Shown here: piece after piece, positions 14,231 through 20,641 of the stretch | Numbering within the stretch: the first letter of the stretch is position 1 | Layout of the letters: each line of letters starts with the position of its first letter | Origin: JBLNDG01 sp050261415 | Lineage (GTDB): Bacteria; Bacillota; Clostridia; Lutisporales; Lutisporaceae | Reading direction: 5' to 3' | Assembly: GCA_050261415.1 (NCBI GenBank) | Contig: JBLNDG010000234.1 | Coordinates: forward strand, 1-20,641 | Length of the DNA stretch: 20,641 nt | Made by a program: the position numbers and the translations under genes | The notes under the pieces: generated by a model | The model's input: the letters and a program-made list of their open reading frames with translations, nothing else | Told to the model about the DNA's origin: nothing | The model's database searches: none

Positions 14231-15751
14231 TTGCCGGCAGTAATAGAAATGCGAGGCATCGGAAAATCCTTTCCGGGAATACGGGCGAACGACAACATCA
14301 ACCTATCGGTTGAACAGGGGGAAATACATGTATTACTGGGAGAAAATGGTGCGGGTAAATCTACCCTGATGAATATACTTTATGGCCTCTATCAGCCCGA
14401 TGAGGGGCAAATTCTTGTCAAGGGCAAACCTGTAAGAATCACAAATCCCAATATTGCAATTTCACTGGGTATCGGTATGGTTCACCAACATTTCATGCTC
14501 GTTCCGCCCTTTACGGTCGCAGAAAATATCATTCTTGGCAAGGAACCGACAAATGGTATAACGTTGGATCTGAAAAAAGCGATAAAGGATGTTTCGGAGT
14601 TATCTAAAAAATATGAGCTGAAGGTTGATCCGGCAGCAGTTGTACAGAACATTTCTGTTGGAATGCAGCAAAGGGTGGAAATACTGAAGACTCTGTACAG
14701 AGGCGCAGACATATTGATACTGGATGAACCGACTGCAGTGCTTACGCCACAGGAAATTGAAGAACTCGGAGTAATTTTAAAAAGCCTTGTAAACCAGGGA
14801 AAATCTATTATTTTGATTACTCATAAGCTCAAGGAAGTAATGTCGATGAGCGACAGGGTTACAATTATCAGAAGAGGAAAAGTAATTGATACTTTAAATA
14901 CAAAAGATACAGATATTGACGAATTGGCTGAAAAGATGGTAGGAAGAAAGGTAAACCTCACTGTTGAGAAAGGGGAAGCGAAGGTTTCGGCGCCGGTGCT
15001 TGAGGTTAAAGGCTTGAAGGTGCTTGACAACAGGGGGCTGGAAGCTGTCAAGGGAATCGATCTTCAAGTTAATGGCGGTGAGATACTTGGAATAGCCGGT
15101 GTTGATGGAAACGGCCAGAACGAGCTTGTACAAGCTATAACCGGTCTTGCAAAGTCTCAATCGGGTGAAGTTCTTCTGAATGGAAAAGAGATAACCAATC
15201 TGACCCCAAAGGAAGTTATAGAAAGCGGAGTTGGGCATATACCGGAAGACAGGCATAAGCGGGGCTTGGTGCTAGATTATTCGTTAGCTGAAAATTCAAT
15301 TCTGGGAAGCCATCATTCGAGTAAATTCAGAAAAGGCTTTGGTCTGAGCTATAGTAAAATCAGAGAATATTGTAAAAGGCTTATTTCGGAGTACGATGTC
15401 CGAACACCAAATGAGAAGGTAAAAGCAAAATCTCTATCTGGGGGAAACCAGCAGAAGCTTATTGTTGCCAGAGAAATAGACAGAGACCCTAGCTTGTGTA
15501 TTGCAGCACAGCCAACCCGAGGGCTTGATGTAGGGGCAATTGAATTCGTTCACAAAAAACTTGTAGAGCTTCGTGACGAAGGCAAGGCAGTACTCTTGGT
15601 ATCTCTGGAACTTGATGAGGTAATGTCCCTTTCTGACAGGATTGCAGTAATGTACGACGGTAAAGTTGTTGGAATACTTAATGCAAAGGATGCAACTGAG
15701 AAGCAGCTTGGAATAATGATGGCGGGCGGAAACGTCCAGCAAGCAGAGTAA
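14231..15751 (+). CDS. ABC importer ATPase (tandem ATP-binding domains), BMP/nucleoside type
   Basis: A 506-residue protein with two ATP-binding cassettes, as in nucleoside importers of the Bacillus NupO/YufO kind. Domain 1: Walker A GENGAGKS at residues 37-44, signature SVGMQQRVEI, Walker B ILILDEPTAVL with D165-E166. Domain 2: the Walker A region is degenerate (GVDGNGQNE, lacking GKS/T), its signature LSGGNQQK is at 402-409, and Walker B reads AAQPTRGLDVG. A degenerate second site is usual in this family. The start is TTG 14231, seven bases after GAGAGGTGGG; the GTG at 14219 lies in that site and is rejected. A 12-base gap precedes the permease gene. Confidence 0.93.
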   Translation: MPAVIEMRGIGKSFPGIRANDNINLSVEQGEIHVLLGENGAGKSTLMNILYGLYQPDEGQILVKGKPVRITNPNIAISLGIGMVHQHFMLVPPFTVAENIILGKEPTNGITLDLKKAIKDVSELSKKYELKVDPAAVVQNISVGMQQRVEILKTLYRGADILILDEPTAVLTPQEIEELGVILKSLVNQGKSIILITHKLKEVMSMSDRVTIIRRGKVIDTLNTKDTDIDELAEKMVGRKVNLTVEKGEAKVSAPVLEVKGLKVLDNRGLEAVKGIDLQVNGGEILGIAGVDGNGQNELVQAITGLAKSQSGEVLLNGKEITNLTPKEVIESGVGHIPEDRHKRGLVLDYSLAENSILGSHHSSKFRKGFGLSYSKIREYCKRLISEYDVRTPNEKVKAKSLSGGNQQKLIVAREIDRDPSLCIAAQPTRGLDVGAIEFVHKKLVELRDEGKAVLLVSLELDEVMSLSDRIAVMYDGKVVGILNAKDATEKQLGIMMAGGNVQQAE

Positions 15752-15763
15752 GGAGGATATGGA

Positions 15764-16876
15764 ATGGAAACAAAAATGAATGAGTTTAGAGAAGGCTTAA
15801 TAAATACTCTAAAAGACATTGTCTATCCCCTTGTTGCCATCTTGATTTCCTTTATAGCCGGAGCTATTATAGTGTATTCCTTCGGAAAAAATCCTGTAGT
15901 AGCTTATGAGGCATTATTCAAAGGCAGCCTTGGTGATTGGAATAAATTTGGGGAAACCCTGGTTACCGTTACTCCGCTCATTCTGACCGGTTTGTCTATT
16001 GCTTTCGGTTTCAGATGCGGGCTTTTCAACATAGGTGTTGAAGGGCAGTTCATAGTTGGAGCAATAGCTGCCGTATGGGCAGGTTCATCTTTTAAAGGAA
16101 TGCCTTCTATACTGCATGTTATATTTACGCTGCTTGTAGGTGCAGCAGCGGGCGGCCTCTGGGCATCGGTAATAGGCTGGCTCAAGGCAAAGGTAGGTTC
16201 CCATGAGGTTATAAACGGTATAATGATGAATTATATAGCTATGTATTTTAGTAATTATTTAGTGGCGACAGTTCTGAACGAACCGCAGAAGGCATACTCT
16301 ATAAGTATTGCCGACTCAGCTAAGCTTTGGAGGTTTTCCCAATATTTTGACCAGTTCAAGCATTCACGTGTCAATCTGGGTATATTAATTGCTCTCTGCG
16401 TGGCTCTTATTGCTTATTATATTTTGAATAAAACCGTTAGAGGATATGAAATAAGGGCAGTAGGTTTTAATCCCCATGCTGCAGAATACGGCGGAATAAA
16501 TGTAAAGAAAAATATTGTGCTTGCAATGATAATTTCAGGTTTATTCGCAGGATTGGCCGGAGCAATAATGACAACAGGCGTCCAGTACAGGGTAAACAGC
16601 CTGTTTGCATTTACCGGTTACGGCTTGGATGGTATAGCGGTTGCCTTGATAGGTAATAACCATCCTATAGGAGTTATACTTTCGGCATTATTACTTGGTA
16701 TACTGCAGAAGGGCGGCCCTTTGATGCAGATTCAGGGGATACCAAAAGAAGTCGTAGGAATAATCCAGGGTATAATAATACTATTTGTAGCTGCTAATTT
16801 TGTAAAGGTAACACTTGATACAATCAAGGAGAGAAAGGAATTAAAGAAAAGTACAGCGAAAGGGGAGGTAGAGTAA
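15764..16876 (+). CDS. ABC importer permease 1 (BMP/nucleoside type)
   Basis: A 370-residue inner-membrane permease of the branched-chain-like (RbsC/NupP) family. Several hydrophobic segments are visible, the first at about residues 20-45 (LVAILISFIAGAIIVYSFG). Typical blocks are FRCGLFNIGVEGQFIVGA near 85-105 and the loop HEVINGIMMNYIAMY. The C-terminus is charged and cytoplasmic. ATG 15764 follows AAGGAGGATATGG. It should pair with the next permease to form the transmembrane channel used by the ATPase encoded just upstream. Confidence 0.92.
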   Translation: METKMNEFREGLINTLKDIVYPLVAILISFIAGAIIVYSFGKNPVVAYEALFKGSLGDWNKFGETLVTVTPLILTGLSIAFGFRCGLFNIGVEGQFIVGAIAAVWAGSSFKGMPSILHVIFTLLVGAAAGGLWASVIGWLKAKVGSHEVINGIMMNYIAMYFSNYLVATVLNEPQKAYSISIADSAKLWRFSQYFDQFKHSRVNLGILIALCVALIAYYILNKTVRGYEIRAVGFNPHAAEYGGINVKKNIVLAMIISGLFAGLAGAIMTTGVQYRVNSLFAFTGYGLDGIAVALIGNNHPIGVILSALLLGILQKGGPLMQIQGIPKEVVGIIQGIIILFVAANFVKVTLDTIKERKELKKSTAKGEVE

Positions 16877-16877
16877 T

Positions 16878-17768
16878 ATGGAAAACGTCGGAATATTAAC
16901 CATACTTGGAATAATTATAACTACTACAATAAGATCAGCTACCCCGCTCATGTTCGCTTCCCTGGGAGGTAACTTTTCTGAAAGATCAGGAGTATTCAAC
17001 ATAGGTTTGGAAGGTATAATGACTGTTGGAGCTTTTAGTGCGGTTTACTTTTCCTATAAAACAGGTTCACCGCTGGCAGGGCTTTTTGGAGCAATGGCAG
17101 TAGGCGGATTATTCGGTTTACTGCTTGCATTCATGAGCATACAATTTAAAGCAAACCAGGTTATTGTAGGTACTGCAATAAATATACTTGCGGCCAGCTT
17201 GACTACATTTCTTCTTGTTGAAATATGGGGAAGACCGGGACAAACAGACAACGTAAATTATTTCCAGGCAAAAGGTCCGTTTAATATGTTTACGTATCTT
17301 GCGTTTATTATGGTTATAGTATCCTATTTTGTTTTATATAAAACACCATTCGGTCTCAGGGTACGTGCAGTTGGAGAGCATCCAAGAGCGGCAGATACGT
17401 TAGGTGTCAATGTATATACGATAAGATATATATGCGTAACTATAAGCGGTATACTTGCGGGTATCGGAGGCGCTTCATTGTCAATAGGCTCTTTGAGCTT
17501 ATTCAAAGAAGGCATGGTTGCAGGTAAAGGCTTTATAGCTTTGGCCGCTCTAATATTTGGTAAATGGAATCCGATTGGAGCCGCACTTGCTTGTCTCTTT
17601 TTCGGCTTTGCTGATGCACTGCAGACTATTGCAGCTAATTTACCGGTACCGAAGGAGTTCCTGTTTGCATTACCCTATATACTGACTATGCTGGCTGTAT
17701 CTGGGTTTGTAGGAAGATCGGTTGGCCCTGCAGCAGGCGGTATTCCTTATGAAAAGGGTGAAAAATAG
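16878..17768 (+). CDS. ABC importer permease 2 (BMP/nucleoside type)
   Basis: A 296-residue membrane permease, partner of permease 1 (NupQ-like). The block GNFSERSGVFNIGLEGIMTVGAF near residues 31-53 and ANQVIVGTAINILAASL near 92-108 mark this family. Hydrophobic segments run through most of the protein, ending in a short polar tail. It starts at ATG 16878, one base after the stop of permease 1, so the two are translationally coupled. A terminator follows at 17788. Confidence 0.92.
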   Translation: MENVGILTILGIIITTTIRSATPLMFASLGGNFSERSGVFNIGLEGIMTVGAFSAVYFSYKTGSPLAGLFGAMAVGGLFGLLLAFMSIQFKANQVIVGTAINILAASLTTFLLVEIWGRPGQTDNVNYFQAKGPFNMFTYLAFIMVIVSYFVLYKTPFGLRVRAVGEHPRAADTLGVNVYTIRYICVTISGILAGIGGASLSIGSLSLFKEGMVAGKGFIALAALIFGKWNPIGAALACLFFGFADALQTIAANLPVPKEFLFALPYILTMLAVSGFVGRSVGPAAGGIPYEKGEK

Positions 17769-17787
17769 TATAATGTATTATATTATG

Positions 17788-17813
17788 AAAAAATGCGCTA
17801 TGCGCATTTTTTT
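17788..17813 (+). terminator. Intrinsic terminator of the ABC importer genes
   Basis: AAAAAATGCGC (17788-17798) pairs with GCGCATTTTTT (17802-17812) around a TAT loop, and the right arm is itself a T-run. The left arm is A-rich, so it could act on both strands. Confidence 0.85.
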
Positions 17814-17859
17814 GTCCACATTTTTACAGCACAAAAAAATATGATTAAAATTGCAAATA

Positions 17860-17868
17860 TGCTATAAT
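17860..17868 (+). promoter_or_regulatory. Extended -10 promoter of rpoN
   Basis: TGC directly before TATAAT (17863-17868), a perfect extended -10. The -35 is poor (TATGAT 17840-17845 at best), which is usual for extended -10 promoters. Transcription would start near 17875, leaving a leader of about 90 nt before ATG 17963. Confidence 0.55.
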
Positions 17869-17962
17869 GAATATAGCTGAAAATGTGGCTTCATATACAA
17901 ATGAAACGCTTTACGTGCGTTCATGCATTGCTTTTTGGAACTCATCGGTCGGGGGTGATATA

Positions 17963-19354
17963 ATGAGAATGGGATATGATTTGGTTATAGAGCAGCAACA
18001 AAAGCTGATTATGACACCAGAACTGAAACTGGCTCTTAAAATATTGCAGCTTCCTTCTATTGAACTGGAGACGCTTATACAGAACGAGTTGGAGGTAAAT
18101 CCCGTTCTTGACTTGATAGATGAAAACAAAGATGAAAAAGCGGATATGAAGGTAAAGTCTAAAGATAAAGAAAAGGAGATTGACTGGAAGGAATACCTGC
18201 AGTACCAGGGAAAAAGCTATTCACTGGAAGGCTTTGATACGGACGACTCTACGGAGCTATCCTATGAAAACCTTGTAACATATTCATATATGCTGAAGGA
18301 TCACCTTTTATTCCAGCTCAGGCTGTCCCAAATTGACAATCATCTGCGTGATATTGGAGAATACATTATAGAGAGCCTGGACGAAAATGGATATATGACG
18401 ACAACACCTGAAGAAATAGCAAAGATTTTGGAAGCTGATTTGAAACGGGTTTGTGAAGCCCTTGCCATTATCCAGACCTTCGAGCCGCTTGGAGTAGGTG
18501 CGGCAGACCTTAAGGAATGTCTTCTCATTCAGCTCAGGAACAAGGACATATTGGACCAGAACCTTGAAGCTATTATCCGGAATTACTTGGATGATATTGC
18601 GGTCAATAGGTTGGGAAATATTGCAAAGAAACTTTCGATCAGTATTGAAGCAGTACAGAAATACAGTGATATAATAAAGAATCTTGAGCCCAAGCCCGGC
18701 AGAGCTTTTGAAGGCAGTACATCAACCAAGTATGTAGTTCCGGATGTATATATTGATAAAATCGGTAATGAATATATTATTACGATTAACGAGTATTATG
18801 CTTCAAGATTAATGATTAATCAGTATTATAAGAATATCTTGAAGTCGGAGGATAAATCCTCGCAGGCATCAGTGTTTATAAACAATAAATTATCGTCGGC
18901 AATGTGGCTTATTAAGAGTCTTGAGCATAGAAAAAACACATTATATAACGTGATGAGAGCAATACTTGATTATCAGATCGATTATTTTGAGAAAGGCCCA
19001 ATGTACCTTAAAACAATGACATTGAAAAAAATTGCCGACACTGTGAATGTACATGAATCGACAGTGAGCAGGGCAATAAGCGGTAAATATGTGCAGACAC
19101 CTCGGGGAATATTTGAAATCAAGTATTTCTTTAAAAGCGGAGTGGACAGCCAGGGTGGAGATTCTATATCATCTGAAAGTATAAAGAAAATGATTAAGAA
19201 TTATATCAATGGAGAAGATAGCAGCAGGCCTGTAAGTGACCAGCAAATTGCAGACAGCCTGGTTAAAGAAGGCTGCATGATATCAAGAAGAACCGTAGCA
19301 AAGTATAGGGATGAGCTTGGGATTCCCTCTTCGTCAAAAAGGAAAAGATACTAA
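17963..19354 (+). CDS. rpoN: RNA polymerase sigma-54 factor
   Basis: A 463-residue sigma-54, which directs core polymerase to -24/-12 promoters and needs AAA+ activators to open them. Region I is glutamine- and leucine-rich (LVIEQQQKLIMTPELKLALKILQLPSIELETLIQNE, residues about 6-43). An acidic linker follows, then the core-binding region, the helix-turn-helix ESTVSRAISGKYVQTPRG, and the RpoN box as RRTVAKYR at 442-449. ATG 17963 follows GGGGGTGA (17951-17958). The ATG at 17867 is in frame but lies inside the -10 box, so it cannot be the start. I found no convincing -24/-12 promoter in the window, so its targets here are unknown. Confidence 0.95.
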   Translation: MRMGYDLVIEQQQKLIMTPELKLALKILQLPSIELETLIQNELEVNPVLDLIDENKDEKADMKVKSKDKEKEIDWKEYLQYQGKSYSLEGFDTDDSTELSYENLVTYSYMLKDHLLFQLRLSQIDNHLRDIGEYIIESLDENGYMTTTPEEIAKILEADLKRVCEALAIIQTFEPLGVGAADLKECLLIQLRNKDILDQNLEAIIRNYLDDIAVNRLGNIAKKLSISIEAVQKYSDIIKNLEPKPGRAFEGSTSTKYVVPDVYIDKIGNEYIITINEYYASRLMINQYYKNILKSEDKSSQASVFINNKLSSAMWLIKSLEHRKNTLYNVMRAILDYQIDYFEKGPMYLKTMTLKKIADTVNVHESTVSRAISGKYVQTPRGIFEIKYFFKSGVDSQGGDSISSESIKKMIKNYINGEDSSRPVSDQQIADSLVKEGCMISRRTVAKYRDELGIPSSSKRKRY

Positions 19355-19360
19355 GGCAAA

Positions 19361-19403
19361 CTGCTGAACAAAGGCTGAATAACCTCTGTTCAGCAGTTTT
19401 TTT
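19361..19403 (+). terminator. Intrinsic terminator after rpoN
   Basis: CTGCTGAACA (19361-19370) pairs with TGTTCAGCAG (19387-19396), with partial inner pairing AAGG/CCTC, followed by seven T (19397-19403). Confidence 0.85.
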
Positions 19404-19431
19404 GCAACTTTTACAATTAAAATGCGTTATT

Positions 19432-19449
19432 TTTGTATATTTATACAAA
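19432..19449 (+). promoter_or_regulatory. Inverted repeat upstream of the cggR promoter
   Basis: TTTGTATA-TT-TATACAAA is a perfect 8-bp inverted repeat ending about 47 bases before the cggR -35 box. It could be a regulator site. It is AT-rich and may be chance. Confidence 0.3.
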
Positions 19450-19495
19450 TAGTAGCTGATATTTTATTAAAATATAACAAATAATACATATGATA

Positions 19496-19524
19496 TTGAA
19501 ATTGGGATTTACATATACTATAAT
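19496..19524 (+). promoter_or_regulatory. Sigma-A promoter of the cggR-gap operon
   Basis: TTGAAA (19496-19501), an exact 17-nt spacer, then a perfect TATAAT (19519-19524). Transcription would start near 19531, just before the operator. Confidence 0.7.
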
Positions 19525-19532
19525 AACTTTGA

Positions 19533-19568
19533 CGGGACGATAATATTATGTGTGGGATAAAATCTGTC
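19533..19568 (+). promoter_or_regulatory. CggR-type operator
   Basis: The Bacillus subtilis CggR operator is two copies of CGGGAC-N6-TGTC separated by 4 nt, a 20-nt period. Here CGGGAC is at 19533-19538 and TGGGAT at 19553-19558, exactly 20 nt apart, the latter followed six bases on by TGTC (19565-19568). The first TGTC is degenerate (ATTA). It lies downstream of the -10 box, as in Bacillus. Confidence 0.6.
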
Positions 19569-19583
19569 CATGGGAGTAAAAGA

Positions 19584-20615
19584 ATGAGCGAACTGATTAG
19601 TTTACATGCAAAGTTGGTACCAGAAGTAGTTGATATTACTGAGAAAAGGTATAGTATCCTTAGAGCGATAGAATTTAATCAACCGGTTGGAAGGCGGGCA
19701 CTTGCAGGTATACTTGGACAAAGTGAACGATGGGTCAGAAGTGAACTGGATATACTAAAAAATCAGAACCTCATTGACATACAACCACTCGGAATGATGG
19801 TTACTGATGAAGGCAGGGAACTCATCTTCAAACTAAGAGAATATATCTCCGAACTGAAAGGTCTGAAAGACCTTGAAACAGCACTGAAATCCATGCTTGG
19901 GATAAAAGAACTGATTGTAGTCCCCGGAAATATTGAAGCCGACCCGCAGGTGCTTACTGAAATGGCTAAAATGGGCTTTGAATACTTAAAGAGCATTATA
20001 ACGGACAACTATGTGGTTTCGGTAAGCGGTGGTTACTCGGTATTATCGGTGGCGGAGAATTCGTACAGACTGAATGCCCAAAATGTTACGGTTGTTCCTG
20101 CCAGGGGCGGTATAAAGGCCGACCTTGAGCGGCAGGCAAATATTGTGGCAGCTAAGATGGCAAAAAATATCGGGGGTAATTATTACCTTCTGCATCTTCC
20201 GGATAATATAAGCGAGGATATGCTTTCCAGAATGTCTGGCGACCCTGATATTGCAAAAGTCTTGGATTATATAAAAAATACCGATATATTGATTTTTGGC
20301 CTTAGCTCTTTTGAAGCTATATGTAAAAAAAGAAACTTTACAGAGGAAGAAGTAAACACACTAAAATCTTATCATGTTAGAGCAGAAGCCTTTGGGTGCT
20401 ACTTTGACAAAAACGGTGAAATTGTTTATAAATCGGGCAGCGTTGGTATAAAAGCAGAGGATTTAGACAACATAAAAACTGTAATGGCAATAGGCGGCGG
20501 AATCAACAAAGCAGAGCCTATAATCCTTGTAAACAAGGGTAGACCTAATAATGTGGTGGTTACAGATGAAGCTGCTGCCCGTGAAATATATAAGATCTTA
20601 AAAGGAGGAAATTAA
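19584..20615 (+). CDS. cggR: Central glycolytic gene regulator, SorC/CggR family
   Basis: A 343-residue repressor of the SorC family, like CggR of Bacillus, which represses gapA and downstream glycolytic genes until fructose 1,6-bisphosphate binds. N-terminal helix-turn-helix: RRALAGILGQSERWVRSELDILKNQNLID. The sugar-phosphate-binding domain has VSGGYSVLSVAEN, VVPARGGIKADLERQAN and IGGGINKAEPI. The start is ATG 19584, seven bases after GGGAG; the ATG at 19548 is in frame but its site is weak and it lies within the operator. Only two bases separate its stop from the following start codon. The adjacent GAPDH-like start and the CggR-type operator support self-regulation of a cggR-gap operon. Confidence 0.92.
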   Translation: MSELISLHAKLVPEVVDITEKRYSILRAIEFNQPVGRRALAGILGQSERWVRSELDILKNQNLIDIQPLGMMVTDEGRELIFKLREYISELKGLKDLETALKSMLGIKELIVVPGNIEADPQVLTEMAKMGFEYLKSIITDNYVVSVSGGYSVLSVAENSYRLNAQNVTVVPARGGIKADLERQANIVAAKMAKNIGGNYYLLHLPDNISEDMLSRMSGDPDIAKVLDYIKNTDILIFGLSSFEAICKKRNFTEEEVNTLKSYHVRAEAFGCYFDKNGEIVYKSGSVGIKAEDLDNIKTVMAIGGGINKAEPIILVNKGRPNNVVVTDEAAAREIYKILKGGN

Positions 20616-20617
20616 AA

Positions 20618-20641
20618 ATGGCACTAAGAGTAGGTATTAAT
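20618..20641 (+). CDS. gap: Glyceraldehyde-3-phosphate dehydrogenase, first 8 codons (3' part outside window)
   Basis: ATG 20618 follows AAAGGAGG and encodes MALRVGIN before the window ends, matching the N-terminus of GAPDH (M-A-x-x-V-G-I-N, followed in the family by GFGRIGR). Its place right after cggR is the usual gap position. Only eight residues are seen, so this rests on context. Confidence 0.75.

Noticed and set aside
17867..17962. ATG 17867 as the start of rpoN
   Set aside because: It lies within the -10 box TATAAT (17863-17868) and lacks a ribosome site; ATG 17963 follows GGGGGTGA.

Overview
The window looks like chromosome of an anaerobic, amino-acid-fermenting, low-to-mid GC Clostridia-class Firmicute. 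The basis is strong GGAGG-type ribosome binding sites, frequent TTG starts, sigma-A promoters, AT-rich spacers, and a complete selenium-dependent glycine reductase operon. The species cannot be named from the sequence alone.

Layout. Positions 1-1688: 3' part of a LysM plus 5'-nucleotidase surface enzyme, closed by a strong terminator. 1859-3914: cheX-like, trmL and degV-family housekeeping genes. 3943-4141: a remnant of a DUF362-type gene. 4196-4716: a long leader with a sigma-A-like promoter, two tandem ~105-bp repeats that each fold into two hairpins (the stems differ by compensatory changes), a truncated third copy, a tandem glycine riboswitch and an intrinsic terminator. 4814-12728: the glycine reductase operon grdX-trxB-trxA-grdE-grdA-grdB-grdC-grdD. 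12936-17768: a BMP-type nucleoside-binding lipoprotein, then an ABC ATPase and two permeases. 17963-19354: rpoN (sigma-54). 19584 to the end: a CggR/SorC-type repressor and the first codons of a GAPDH gene.

How the genes work together. NADPH reduces TrxB, TrxB reduces the atypical TrxA, and TrxA supplies electrons to the glycine reductase complex. GrdE (pyruvoyl) and GrdB (selenocysteine) activate glycine, GrdA (selenocysteine) carries the carboxymethyl selenoether, and GrdC/GrdD release acetyl phosphate, from which ATP can be made. The riboswitch should admit transcription into the operon when glycine is abundant, because the 3' strand of the second aptamer's P1 is also the 5' arm of the terminator. 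Both selenoprotein genes contain an in-frame TGA (8232 in grdA, 9668 in grdB), and a conventional gene caller would break or truncate both. The BMP/ABC genes probably import nucleosides, which the nucleotidase at the left edge could help to supply. The cggR leader carries a match to the spaced operator known for Bacillus CggR.

Most worth attention: the covarying tandem hairpin repeats at 4231-4440, the apparent CTG start of grdX, a compact GGT-loop hairpin 12 nt after the grdB TGA, two REP-like elements in operon spacers, and the conserved CggR operator.
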